Source: JAWKJY01 sp041393535 (GTDB taxonomy: Bacteria > Actinomycetota > Thermoleophilia > Gaiellales > Gaiellaceae). Taken from it: DNA of 64,000 nt. The notes beneath the pieces were generated by a model that worked only from the letters and a program-made list of their open reading frames with translations, was not told where the DNA came from and made no database searches. Both the position numbers and the translations under genes were made by a program. Of this stretch, positions 40,152 to 51,120 are shown piece by piece. Each line of letters starts with the position of its first letter. Position 1 is the stretch's first letter. The stretch spans positions 1-64,000 of the forward strand of contig JAWKJY010000016.1 in NCBI GenBank assembly GCA_041393535.1. The letters run 5' to 3'.

Positions 40152-40619
40152 TCAGCGTCCGCCGGCGCGCTCGCGCAGCAGCCCGACGAGCGCCTCGGCG
40201 ATCCGGTCGGGCGAGGGCGGGCAGCCGGCGATGCGCAGGGCGACGGGGAGGACGTCCTCGACCGGGCCGACGACCTCGTCGCCCGGCGGGACGATGCACC
40301 GCCCGAGCGCGCAGTCGCCGAGCGCGGCGACGAGGCGCGGCTCGGGCATCGACTCGTAGGCCATGCGCAGCGGCCCGAGCATCCGCGTCGTCACCGGGCC
40401 GGTGACGAGCAGCAGGTCGGCGTGGCGCGGTGAGGCGACGATTCCGAGCCCGTGCTGCTGCAGGTCGTAGTAGGGGGTCGTGGCGGCGGTCAGCTCGTGC
40501 TCGCAGCCGTTGCAGGAGCCGGCGTCGACGTGGCGGATCGCGAGCGAGCCGCGCACCGCCGGGCGCGGCAGCGCGATCTCGCGGCGGACGCGCTGGAGGT
40601 CTCGGAGCAGGGTGAGCAT
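40152..40619 (-). CDS. hyfI: Group 4 hydrogenase/complex I small subunit (HyfI/NuoB-like)
   Basis: The 155-residue subunit should bind the iron-sulfur cluster nearest the catalytic site. Its cysteines are C36 and C39 in GSCNGCEHEL, C103 in GDCALGRC (with C108 additional) and C133 in GCPPSP. The CxxC spacing matches hydrogenase HycG/HyfI instead of the CC pair of NuoB. ADLLLVTGPVT is the conserved core strand. It is the last gene of the operon, separated from hyfG by a structured 165-nt element that also supplies its GGAG ribosome site. Confidence 0.85.
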   Translation of the reverse strand: MLTLLRDLQRVRREIALPRPAVRGSLAIRHVDAGSCNGCEHELTAATTPYYDLQQHGLGIVASPRHADLLLVTGPVTTRMLGPLRMAYESMPEPRLVAALGDCALGRCIVPPGDEVVGPVEDVLPVALRIAGCPPSPDRIAEALVGLLRERAGGR

Positions 40620-40788
40620 CTAGTGCTCCGCCCCGGGAGTGGCTTGCCGATCCTGGCGGGCGAGACGCCCGCCAGGGCAGGACGCAGGCGGCGTTCGTAG
40701 CCGGAGGCTACGGGCGACGCCGAGGACGCGGCCTGGCGGAGCGGCGCAGCCGCCAGGGCACGGGAGACTTCCGGGACGGAGCATCTAG
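40614..40788. repeat. Structured intergenic element with terminal inverted repeats
   Basis: A 10-bp direct repeat GAGCATCTAG (40614-40623 and 40779-40788) brackets the element. Inside it are 17-bp terminal inverted repeats, TGCTCCGCCCCGGGAGT (40624-40640) and ACTTCCGGGACGGAGCA (40767-40783), matching at 15 of 17 positions. Further hairpins lie inside: CCTGGCGGGCG-AGA-CGCCCGCCAGG, CGTAGCC-GGA-GGCTACG and CCTGGCGG...CCGCCAGG. It resembles a miniature transposable or REP-type element. Confidence 0.6.
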
Positions 40789-42227
40789 CGGTCGGCGCAG
40801 GCGTAGCAGAGCTCGAAGCTCTTGTTGATGAGCGGGAAGTCGGGCAGCAGGTTCCCGGGGGCGCAGAAGGCCGCGGAGGGCCAGTTCGCGTACGAGCCGG
40901 TGCGGAGGCTGAAGCGCCTGACCGCGCCGTCGGCCAGCTCGAGGACGCAGGCGGTCGCGCCGCGGGGGCTCTCGACCACGGCGGCGCCGAGCGGGGCCGG
41001 GTCGGCCGCGGGCACGGCCGTGCCGCCGTCGAGCGGCCGGGCGAGCAGCGCGTCGAACAGGTCGAACGTCGTCTCGAGCTCGAGCGCGCGCAGCTCGAGG
41101 CGGGTCTGGACGTCGCCGTTCGCCGCGGCCGGCGCGGCCGGGACGAAGCCCTCGTAGGAGAGCCGCGGCGCGTGCTGGCGCGCGTCGCGCGCGACCCCCG
41201 AGGCGCGGCCGGCCGGGCCGACGGTGCCGATGCGCAGGGCGTCCTCGCGCGTGACGACGCCGACGCCGTCGAGGCGGTCCTGGACGGAGCTGTTGAAGAG
41301 GACGACCCGCCACGCCCGCCGCGCGTCCAGGCGCAGTGCCCGCAGCTCGTCGCGCGCGACGCGGGCGTCCACGCGCTCGAGCCGGAACGGCGTCGCCCCG
41401 ATCGCGACGGAGTCGAAGAGGAAGCGGTGCCCGGCGAGGCGGAGGTTGAGCCGCTGCGCGCGCTCCTTGAGGGCCGCGAAGGCCATCGCGCCCGCGGCGA
41501 AGCCGACGCCGGCGCAGAGCTGGCCGATGTCGTGCAAATGGTTGTAGAGCCGCTCGAGCTCGAGCAGGAGCGTGCGGACGTCGCGCAGCATCGGGTCCGG
41601 CCAGAGCCCGAGCGCGGACTCCGCGGCCTGCGCGTAGGCGACCGCGTTCGTGACCGCGCACGCGGCGCACGCGCGACGGGCGACGGCCAGGCCGTCCGCG
41701 GCCGTCCGGCCCTCGGCGAGCCGCTCCAGGCCGCGGTGCTTGTAGAACAGCCGCGCGTCGAGGTGGAGGATCCGCTCGCCGACCAGGTGGAAGCGGAAGT
41801 GGCCGGACTCGATCACGCCGGCGTGGATCGGCCCGACCGCGACCTGGTACGGGCCCTCGCCGTGCACGGGCACGGTCCAGCGCTCGAGGTCGAGGTCGTG
41901 GTCGACGAGCGGCCTGAGCGGCTCGTGGCCGACGGCGCGGACGCCGCGCACGTCGTGCAGCTCGCGCTCGTCCCAGTTCAGCGCGGGGGCGAGGTCGACG
42001 AGCGTCGGCACCCCGCCGTCGACGGCGGGGCAGACGAGCAGCGAGAGCACGCCTTCGCGGTCGAGCAGCAGGCGCGCCTCCGGCCCCCCTTCGCCGTCGG
42101 CCCCGTGCAGCCCCGCCGGGCGCGCGCCCTCCTCGAGCGCCCGCTGGACGGCCGTGCGCCAGCGGGCCGGCGAGACCCGCTCGACCGTCGGGGCGTCGAA
42201 CCCCTCGGGGGCGACGAGGCCGCTCAT
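40785..42227 (-). CDS. hyfG: Group 4 hydrogenase-like large subunit (NuoC-NuoD fusion, HyfG/HycE-like)
   Basis: The 480-residue protein joins an N-terminal NuoC-like domain (PTLVDLAPALNWDERELHDVRGVRAVGHEPLRP region) to a NuoD/large-subunit domain (GPIHAGVIESGHFRFHLVGE, LDARLFYKHRGLERLAEG). Both Cys pairs that hold Ni-Fe in hydrogenases are present in position: CAAC at about 187-190 and CYAC at 474-477. Their surroundings differ (TNA for the usual GHxH region; ELC for DPC). The chain stops three residues after the last Cys, so no cleavable maturation tail exists. It may be a true hydrogenase of unusual type or a derived redox or proton module. Confidence 0.85.
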   Translation of the reverse strand: MSGLVAPEGFDAPTVERVSPARWRTAVQRALEEGARPAGLHGADGEGGPEARLLLDREGVLSLLVCPAVDGGVPTLVDLAPALNWDERELHDVRGVRAVGHEPLRPLVDHDLDLERWTVPVHGEGPYQVAVGPIHAGVIESGHFRFHLVGERILHLDARLFYKHRGLERLAEGRTAADGLAVARRACAACAVTNAVAYAQAAESALGLWPDPMLRDVRTLLLELERLYNHLHDIGQLCAGVGFAAGAMAFAALKERAQRLNLRLAGHRFLFDSVAIGATPFRLERVDARVARDELRALRLDARRAWRVVLFNSSVQDRLDGVGVVTREDALRIGTVGPAGRASGVARDARQHAPRLSYEGFVPAAPAAANGDVQTRLELRALELETTFDLFDALLARPLDGGTAVPAADPAPLGAAVVESPRGATACVLELADGAVRRFSLRTGSYANWPSAAFCAPGNLLPDFPLINKSFELCYACADR

Positions 42228-43705
42228 CCGCCCGACCACCGGGTGATCGCGTCGACGATGCCGGAGCCCGGCAGGAAGTACGCCGCGGCGGTGAGGCCCA
42301 CGAGGCCGGCGCCGACGCCGAGCGAGAGCCGGCGCGTCCAGCGCGCGTCGGCGGCGTCGGCGGCGCGGCCGCGCGCCTTGCCGACGAGGCCCTCGATCAG
42401 CGCGTGCGCGAGCCCGAGGAAGCCGAGCGCGAGGAGCACGGCCGCCGCGGCCGCGACCTCGAGCTGGCCGGCGAGGATGCCGCCGAGCAGGACGAAGACC
42501 TCGCTGAAGAACAGCGGCGAGGGCGGCAGGCCCGAGAGCGAGCCGAGCGACAGGCCGAGCGCGCCCGCGGTCGCCGGGCTCGTCCGCGCGACGCCGGTCG
42601 GCGGCCGGCTCGCGGCGGTCGGCTGCTCGCGGAGCAGCGGGATCGCCGCGTAGAAGCCGAGCGACTTCGCGAGCGCGTGGCCGCAGACGTGCAGGAGGAC
42701 GCCGGCGACGGCGAGCGGGTGCGCGAAGCCGATCCCCAGCGCGAGGACGCCCATGTGCTCGAGCGACGAGTAGGCGAGCAGGCGCTTCCAGGCGAGCGGC
42801 CGCCAGAGGAACGGAACGGCGACTGCGAGCGATGCGAGGCCGAACCCGAGGAAGACCGCGCGCGTCGCGTGCTCGCCGACGACCGGCTCGAGCGCGGTCT
42901 TCACGCGCCACGCGACGAGCATCACCGTCGGCAGGAGCGCCGCGGAGAGGAGCGCCGAGACGGGCGGCGGCGCCTCCGAGTGCGCGTCCGGCAGCCAGTT
43001 GTGCACCGGGGCCCAGCCGATCTTCGCCGCGAGGCCGACGAGGATGAGCGCGAAGGCGACCAGCGCGGTCGTCTGCGGCGCCGCCGCGGCGGCCTCGCCG
43101 AGGTTGCCCCAGTCGAGCAGCGCGAAGCGCCCCTCCTCCGGCGAGGAGCCGGCGTAGAGGACGACGATCCCGAGCAGCGCCACGGTGAGCCCGACCGTCG
43201 TCAGCACGAGGTACTTCCAGCCGGCCTCGAGCGCGCTCCGCTTGCCGCTGAACGCGACGAGCAGGGCCGACGCGGCCGTCGTCGCCTCGACGACGAGCCA
43301 CGCGAGCCCGAGGTTGCCCAGCACCGGGACGGCGAGCAGCGCGGCCCAGAAGGCGTGCAGCGCGAGGTAGTACCAGCCCCGGGCGCGGTCGGCCCGGAAG
43401 AAGCTCCGCTCGTGCTTGCGCAGGTGCGCCGGCGAGACGAGCGCGGAGAGCAGGCCGACGACGGCGATCACGAGCAGGAAGACGCCCGCGGGCGCGTCGA
43501 CGACGAAGACCCGGCCGATCGCGGGGTCGTCCGCCCGCACGAGCGCGACGACCCCGAGCGCGGTCGCCACCCCGGCGCCGGCGAGCGCGGTCACGCGGTT
43601 CAGCGCGTCGACGAGGCGGCGGTCGCGCGCGAGCGCGCAGAGGGCGCCGCCGAGCACGGGCACGGCGATCGTCAGGATCGCGAGGACGGTCAGCCAGCTA
43701 GTCAC
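42224..43705 (-). CDS. hyfF: Antiporter-like membrane subunit (HyfF/NuoN-type)
   Basis: The 493-residue protein has about 14 membrane helices of the Mrp/NuoLMN family. The key broken-helix Lys region IGWAPVHNWLPDAHSEAPPPVSALLSA is present (Lys just before, in GLAAKIGWAPVHNWLP). LAWKRLLAYSSLEHMGVLALG is the second conserved helix. The subunit would translocate protons or sodium. It overlaps hyfG (ATGA) and hyfE by 8 nt. Confidence 0.85.
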   Translation of the reverse strand: MTSWLTVLAILTIAVPVLGGALCALARDRRLVDALNRVTALAGAGVATALGVVALVRADDPAIGRVFVVDAPAGVFLLVIAVVGLLSALVSPAHLRKHERSFFRADRARGWYYLALHAFWAALLAVPVLGNLGLAWLVVEATTAASALLVAFSGKRSALEAGWKYLVLTTVGLTVALLGIVVLYAGSSPEEGRFALLDWGNLGEAAAAAPQTTALVAFALILVGLAAKIGWAPVHNWLPDAHSEAPPPVSALLSAALLPTVMLVAWRVKTALEPVVGEHATRAVFLGFGLASLAVAVPFLWRPLAWKRLLAYSSLEHMGVLALGIGFAHPLAVAGVLLHVCGHALAKSLGFYAAIPLLREQPTAASRPPTGVARTSPATAGALGLSLGSLSGLPPSPLFFSEVFVLLGGILAGQLEVAAAAAVLLALGFLGLAHALIEGLVGKARGRAADAADARWTRRLSLGVGAGLVGLTAAAYFLPGSGIVDAITRWSGG

Positions 43706-44312
43706 GGAGCCCCCGCAGCTTCTCCGTGTCGCCGGTGCCGAACTCGCCGTAGATCCGCTCGTGGAACGCGACGGCGACGGCGACGATCACGATCACGTCG
43801 AAGACGAAGCCGAGCTCGATCACGATCGGGACGCCGCCCTTCACCGATGCGGCCGCGATCGCGATCCCGTTCTCGGCCATGATCAGCCCGAGCGCCTGGA
43901 AGAGCGTCTGCCGCCGCAGCAGCACGGCGGCCGCGCCGACCACGACGAGCGCGACGGTCGCGTGCTCGACGCCCTCCTCCAGCCCGAACGACGGCACCAG
44001 GGCGACGACCCCGAGCGCGAGGACGACCGCGATCACGAAGCGCGCGATCGGCACGATGCGCTCCTCGATCGGCCGCCCCTCCCGGGTCCGGAGCATCGTC
44101 CAGCCGAGCGCGGCCCCGAGCGCGACGGCCTTCACGAGCAGCGCCACGGCGGCGAGCAGGAACTCGGTCGAGCGGTCTTCGACGAGGGTGAACGCGCCGA
44201 TGGCGAGCAGGAGCGACTGGAGCGTGACGAGGAGGATGGCGTGCGAGCGCCGGCGCGCCACGACGACGCCGAGGCCGAGCGCGACGAGCGCCCAGGAGAG
44301 CGTCGGGCTCAC
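43698..44312 (-). CDS. hyfE: HyfE-like membrane subunit
   Basis: The 204-residue protein has six or seven helices. It is recognised by the HyfE/NuoK-like segment TLFQALGLIMAENGIAIAAA, whose Glu lies in the MAENG motif, and by a C-terminal YGEFGTGDTEKLRGLRD. GTG 44312 overlaps the stop of the upstream NuoH-like gene (GTGA). It would belong to the membrane arm. Confidence 0.8.
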   Translation of the reverse strand: MSPTLSWALVALGLGVVVARRRSHAILLVTLQSLLLAIGAFTLVEDRSTEFLLAAVALLVKAVALGAALGWTMLRTREGRPIEERIVPIARFVIAVVLALGVVALVPSFGLEEGVEHATVALVVVGAAAVLLRRQTLFQALGLIMAENGIAIAAASVKGGVPIVIELGFVFDVIVIVAVAVAFHERIYGEFGTGDTEKLRGLRD

Positions 44313-45240
44313 GAGCCGCCTCCTCCGAGCCACCAGCTGACCAGCCCGACGAGCCCGAGCGCGCCGCCCGCCGCGAGGAAGCGCGGGACGCGCAGGATCC
44401 GCATCTTCGCGAGCCACGTCTCGGTGACGGCGAGCGCGACGCAGACGCCGACGAGCGAGAGCGCGAGGGCGAGCAGCTGCCAGTCGAAGCCGCCCGCGTG
44501 CGGGAGGAACAGGCTCGCCGCGAGCACGCCCATCACCCAGTGGCGCGCCGCAGCCGCCCACTGCAGGTAGGCCTGGTCGCGCCCCGCGTACTCGAGCAGC
44601 GGGCCCTCGTGGATCATCGTCAGCTCGAGGTGCGTGTCCGGGTTGTCGATCGGCTGGCGGCCCGTCTCGGCGACGACGACGAGCGCGAACGCGACCGCGG
44701 CGCACCAGTGCACGGGCTCCTGCCAGACCGCCCAGCCGGAGGCCGCCTGCGACAGCGAGACGAGGTCGGTCGACCCGGCCGGCAGCGCCGCGAGCACGAC
44801 GACGAGGACGAGCAGGCCCTCGACGAAGACGCCGAAGGTGAGGTCGCGGCTCGCGCCCATGAGGGCGAAGCCGGAGCCGGTGTCCCAGGCGGCGAGCGCG
44901 GTCGCGAGCCGGGCGAGCGCGAGCAGGCCGACGAGCACGAGCGCGTCGGTCCCGAGCGGCCAGTCCGGCGAGACGCCGCCGATCGGCAGCACGAGCAGCG
45001 CGCCCAGCAGCGCCACGGCCACGATCGCCGGCGCCGCGACGTAGAGCGGCCCCGTCCCCTCCGGCTGGACGCTCGACTTCCCCCAGAGGCGCCGCAGCTC
45101 GCGGTACGGCTGGAGCGGCGTCGGCCCGCGCCGGCCCTGCAGGCGCGCCTTGATCGTCTGGGTCAGCCCGGGCAGGAGCGGCGCGAGCACGATGCCGCCG
45201 ACGACCTGATCGCCCCGGCCGCGACCTGCGTCCCGGTCAC
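44309..45240 (-). CDS. hyfC: NuoH-like membrane subunit (HyfC/HycD), frameshift near start
   Basis: This is the membrane subunit joining the redox and pumping arms. Diagnostic parts are LQGRRGPTPLQPYRELRRLWGKSS and the acidic helix ELTMIHEGPLLEYAGRDQAYLQW, as in HycD. Eight helices are predicted. GTG 45240 overlaps the hyfB stop (GTGA) and reads MTGTQVAAG. The main frame joins at QVVGGIVLAPLLPG, so one indel lies near 45205. Length after repair is about 310 residues. Confidence 0.83.
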
Positions 45241-47172
45241 GAGAGCGCTCCCGCGCGCGCGAGTACGAGGACCAGGACGACGAGCGCGACGAGGTAGGCG
45301 ACGTACCCGCCGAGCGAGCCCGACTGGAGCCGGCGGGCGACCGCCGCACCGGCGAGCGACGCGCGCACCACCGGGCGGTACAGCTTCGTCTCGAAGTGGT
45401 GGGGCACCTCGCCCTCGTACTCGACCTCCTGGACGACGCCCTGCTCCACGTGCGTCTCGATCCGCCGTGCGGGCCGCAGCACCGCCTCGAGCATCAGCCG
45501 CAGCGCCTTCGTGAAGCCGGCGGACGTCCAGGCCAGGGCGGGCTCGACGAGCTGCCCGCAGGCCCAGTGCGGCGCCGGCGCAGGAGGGCGAGCCCGCCGC
45601 CGAGCACGACGACGAGGATGGCGATTCCGGGCCCGGGAGCGAGCCCGTCCCCGGCAGCTCGAGGCCGCCGTGGTGCGGCAGCGCGAGCGCGGTCGGAGCG
45701 AGCTTCGCGAGCTCGGGCAGCAGCAGGCCCGGAACGACGCCGAGGACGAGGCAGAGGACGGCGAGCACGGCCATCCCGACGCGCATCGAGACGGGGGGGT
45801 CGTGCGCGACGGCGCACGCGCGCCGGCGCGGCTGGCCGAGCAGGACGAGGCCGACGACCTTCGCGAAGCAGAACAGCGCGAGCGCGCCCGTCAGCCCGAG
45901 CACGGTGACGGCGAGCGCGCCGGCGATCGAGACGCCGACGCCGCCGTCGGTGGCCACGTGGAGCAGCGACTGCAGCGCGAGCCACTCGGAGGGGAAGCCG
46001 GCGAGCGGCGGCACGCCCGCGATCGCGACGGCGCCCACCACGAAGCTCCACCCGGTCCAGGGCATCCGCCGCAGCAGGCCGCCGAGCCGGTCGAGCTCGA
46101 GCCCGTGCACGGCGTGGTCGATCGCGCCGGCGGCGAGGAAGAGGAGGCCCTTGAAGACGCCGTGGGCGAGCACGTGCAGCAGCGCGCCGCCGAACGCGAC
46201 CGCGGCCCAGGTCGCGTCGCCGCGCTCGGCGAGCAGCAGCGAGGCGCCCAGCCCGAGGACGACGATCCCGACGTTCTCGATCGACGAGAACGCGAGCAGC
46301 CGCTTCAGGTCGCGCTGGAAGAGCGCGTAGAGGACGCCGCCGAGCGCCGACAGGCCGCCGAGCGCCAGCAGGAGGGTGCCGAGCCACAGCGGCGTCCCGC
46401 CGAGCCACTGGAAGCAGACGCGGATCAGGCCGTAGAGGGCGACCTTCACCATCAGCCCGGACATGAGCGCCGAGACGTGGCTCGGGGCGATCGGGTGGGC
46501 GCGGGGGAGCCAGGTGTGGAAGGGCATCAGGCCGGCCTTCGTCCCGAAGCCGACCACCGCGGCGAGCCCGACGAGGACCTGCGTCGAGGACGCGCCGGCG
46601 AGGGCGCCCGGGTCGTCGAGCGCACCCACGCGCGCGAGCTCGAGCATCGCGATCCACACGCCGGCGCCGCCGAGGTGCGTGATCGCGAGGTACGAGAAGA
46701 CGTGCCGCCGGACGTCGTCGTCGCGCCGGGCGGCGAGGATCGCGCTCGCCGGCGCGAGCGTCATCAGCTCCCAGAAGAGGAGGAGCGTCGCCGCGTCGCG
46801 CGCGCACACGACCCCGGCGAGCGAGAGCAGGAAGACGCCGGTGAGCGCGCCGACCGCGCGCGCCGACGCGCTCTCGGCCGGCGCCAGGTAGCCCCGGGCG
46901 TAGACGAGCGCGGGGACGGCTGTGAGGCCGAGCGCGAGGAGGAAGAAGCCCGTCAGGCCGTCGACGCCGAGCGCGGGGTCGACGCCGCCGTGGAAGGCCG
47001 AGCCGGCAGTGCGCGCCCCGACGAGGGCGACGAGGCCCGAGACGCCGAGGGTGCCGACGCCGAGCGCCTGCAGCGCGAGCCCTGCGCGCAGCCCGCCGCG
47101 CAGCACCGCCGTCGCCGCGCCCAGCGCGAGGACGGCCGCCCCGGCCGCGAGTGCCGCGCCGAGCCCGCTCAC
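45237..47172 (-). CDS. hyfB: HyfB/NuoL-like antiporter subunit, frameshift in C-terminal third
   Basis: The largest membrane subunit, about 645 residues after repair, has some 16 helices. It shows VGFGTKAGLMPFHTWLPRAHPIAPSHVSALMSG with the pumping Lys, LKRLLAFSSIENVGIVVLG, and HVLAHGVFKGLLFLAAGAI. Near 45560-45640 the frame changes. The C-terminus then reads EGEVPHHFETKLYRPVV and a final membrane helix, typical of HyfB. GTG 47172 overlaps the arsR stop (GTGA). Confidence 0.84.
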
Positions 47173-47510
47173 CGTGCTGCCGGCCGGTCCTCGCCGCTCA
47201 GCTCGTCGAGCGCGGCGCGCGAGTGCTCGAGGGTCGCGGTGACGATCTCGCGCGCGGTCTCGAGCAGCTGGAGCGTCCGCTCGTCGCGGACGCGGTAGAA
47301 GACGCTCGTCCCCTCGCGGGTGCTCTCGACGATCCCGCCGCGGCGGAGGATGCCGAGGTGCTGCGACGTCCCGCTCGAGTCGAGCTCGAGCGCCGTCTGG
47401 AGCTCGCCGACGGAGCGCTCGCCGTCGCGCAGGAGCTCGATGATCCGCAGGCGGACGGGGTGGCCGAGCAGGCGGAAGAGCTCGGCGCGCAGCTCGTGGG
47501 AGCGGGGCAC
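47169..47510 (-). CDS. ArsR-family regulator leading the hydrogenase-like operon
   Basis: The 113-residue protein is a compact winged helix: FRLLGHPVRLRIIELLRDGERSVGELQTAL, the recognition helix SSGTSQHLGILRRGGIV and wing TREGTSVFYRV. No CxC metal site is present in the usual helix 3 position, so it may sense something other than metal. It is the first gene of the operon (GTGA overlap with hyfB) and faces the SNase gene across 31 bp. GTG 47510 follows CATACT by 6 nt. Confidence 0.85.
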   Translation of the reverse strand: MPRSHELRAELFRLLGHPVRLRIIELLRDGERSVGELQTALELDSSGTSQHLGILRRGGIVESTREGTSVFYRVRDERTLQLLETAREIVTATLEHSRAALDELSGEDRPAAR

Positions 47511-47516
47511 GACGAC

Positions 47517-47534
47517 AGTATGGCTGTTTATGCT
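47517..47534. promoter_or_regulatory. Back-to-back leaderless -10 boxes, arsR and SNase genes
   Basis: CATACT on the minus strand (47517-47522) serves arsR GTG 47510. TATGCT on the plus strand (47529-47534) ends 7 nt before GTG 47542. The start codons are 31 bp apart, so the -35 region of each promoter lies within the other gene. Confidence 0.45.
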
Positions 47535-47541
47535 TCGGAAC

Positions 47542-48312
47542 GTGAAATCTTCGGAGATCGTGAGATTTGCAGCCGTGGCCGTCGCGGCGCTCGGGCTCGC
47601 CGCCTGCCAGGGCGGCGGGGAGGCCGGGGACGCCCCTCCCGCGGGCGAGCCGGCGACGGCCGCGACCGGGCCGGCGATCGGCTCGGCGACCGCCGGGGCG
47701 TCGGCCGAGACCGTCCCCGGTGGGGACGCCGGCACCGACAGCCCCGCCGCGCCCGGCGAGCCGGCGCAGTCGGTCGCCGCGGACACGGTCGCGACGCCCG
47801 GCAGTGCGCCGGTCGAGACGTCCGGGCCGCCGACGCAGTCGGCGCCCGACCTGCCGGACGGCCCGCGCGACACCGGCGTCGTCCGCTTCGTGCCCGACGG
47901 GGACACGCTCCAGCTCGAGGACGGCCGCGCAGTGCGGCTCGTCCAGATCGACGCGCCCGAGCTGAACCCCGCCGACCGGGCCGAGTGCCACGGGCGCGAG
48001 GCGCAGCGGCTGCTGCGCCGGCTGGCCCCGGTCGGCTCGACCGTCGAGCTGGTGCGCGACCCGGCGCTCGACGACGTCGATCGCTTCGACCGCCTCCTGC
48101 GCTACGTCCGCGTCGACGGGCATGTCCTCAACGTCACGCTGGTCGCCGAGGGCGCCGCCACGCCGTACTTCTTCCGCGGCGATCGGGGGCGCCTGGCGGG
48201 CACGCTGCTCGCCGCGGCGCGGGAGGCGCGCGCCGCAGGGCGGGGGCTCTGGGGCGCCTGCCCGGCGGCCGAGCTCCAGCCGGGCCGCGGCGCGGACACC
48301 GGACGGCCCTGA
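47542..48312 (+). CDS. Lipoprotein with staphylococcal-nuclease (SNase) domain
   Basis: The 256-residue precursor has a signal and lipobox (AALGLAACQ), then a long low-complexity Ala/Pro/Thr linker of about 100 residues. The SNase/thermonuclease domain follows: VRFVPDGDTLQLEDGRAVRLVQIDAPELNP, REAQRLLRRLAP, DRFDRLLRYVRVDG and LVAEGAATPYFF. The conserved Asp, Arg and Glu of the calcium nuclease site are recognisable. It would degrade nucleic acid outside the membrane. GTG 47542 fits the -10 box; ATG 47530 overlaps that box and is rejected. Confidence 0.82.
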   Translation: MKSSEIVRFAAVAVAALGLAACQGGGEAGDAPPAGEPATAATGPAIGSATAGASAETVPGGDAGTDSPAAPGEPAQSVAADTVATPGSAPVETSGPPTQSAPDLPDGPRDTGVVRFVPDGDTLQLEDGRAVRLVQIDAPELNPADRAECHGREAQRLLRRLAPVGSTVELVRDPALDDVDRFDRLLRYVRVDGHVLNVTLVAEGAATPYFFRGDRGRLAGTLLAAAREARAAGRGLWGACPAAELQPGRGADTGRP

Positions 48313-48353
48313 GCCGGCGCAGCAGCCAGTCCCGAGGCTAGGGTGTCGCCTAC

Positions 48354-50384
<2,031 letters not shown>

Positions 50385-50480
50385 GGCGTCCGAACCGCTC
50401 CCTTACACCCTGCTCACGGAACGCTCGCGCGCGCCGGCGAGACTGACGCTCCCCCGTCACGTCGTCCAGGGAGCCACGCC

Positions 50481-51113
50481 ATGCGGAAGCGCCTGCCCAT
50501 CCTCCTCGCCGCGGCCGCCGTGGTGGCCGCCGTCCTCGCGTTCACCTCGGCCGGCGAGGCCGCGAAGCGCCTCGTGCTGCCACCCCGCTCGGTCGGGCCG
50601 GCGCAGCTGAAGCCGAACGCCGTGACGGGCCCGAAGATCCGCCCGGGGACGATCCAGGTGAGCGACCTGAGCCGTGCCGCCCGCGCCTCGCTCTCCGGTC
50701 CGCGGGGGCCCCAGGGGCCGGTCGGCCCCGCCGGCCCGAAGGGGCCGACCGGCGCGCGCGGCGCGACCGGCGCGAAGGGCGCCGCCGGCGCGAAGGGCGA
50801 CAAGGGCGACAAGGGCGATCCGGCGACGAGGCTGTGGGCCGTCGTCGCCGCCGACGGGACGCTCGCGCGGAGCAGCGGCGCGACCACGGCCGGCGGCACC
50901 GCGAACGTCGGCGAGGTCGTCGTCCAGTTCAACCAGGCCGTCAGCGCGTGCGCGTTCGTCGCGACGCCGGGCCTGCCGGGCTCGGGCAGCCAGGCGCCCA
51001 CGCTCGTCCAGGTGTTCCAGCGCGACGTCGACCCGAACGGCGTCCTCGTCCGGACGTACGACCTGGCCGGGAACCCGGCCGCGCGGGCGTTCCACCTCGC
51101 GGTGCTCTGCTGA
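50481..51113 (+). CDS. Secreted collagen-like triple-helix protein
   Basis: The 210-residue precursor has a signal peptide (RLPILLAAAAVVAAVLAF). A conserved segment follows, SVGPAQLKPNAVTGPKIRPGTI, then about 15 uninterrupted Gly-X-Y triplets beginning GPRGPQGPVGPAGPKG and ending GDKGDKGD. A C-terminal beta-rich domain of about 95 residues ends in LAVLC. The layout fits a trimeric surface or secreted protein. Repeats are short in total, so a stable triple helix would need the C-terminal trimerisation domain. ATG 50481 has no strong ribosome site. Confidence 0.8.
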   Translation: MRKRLPILLAAAAVVAAVLAFTSAGEAAKRLVLPPRSVGPAQLKPNAVTGPKIRPGTIQVSDLSRAARASLSGPRGPQGPVGPAGPKGPTGARGATGAKGAAGAKGDKGDKGDPATRLWAVVAADGTLARSSGATTAGGTANVGEVVVQFNQAVSACAFVATPGLPGSGSQAPTLVQVFQRDVDPNGVLVRTYDLAGNPAARAFHLAVLC

Positions 51114-51120
51114 GCGGCTC

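Noticed and set aside
40614..40788. Insertion sequence
   Set aside because: The segment is 175 bp with no transposase coding capacity, so at most it is a miniature or REP-type element.
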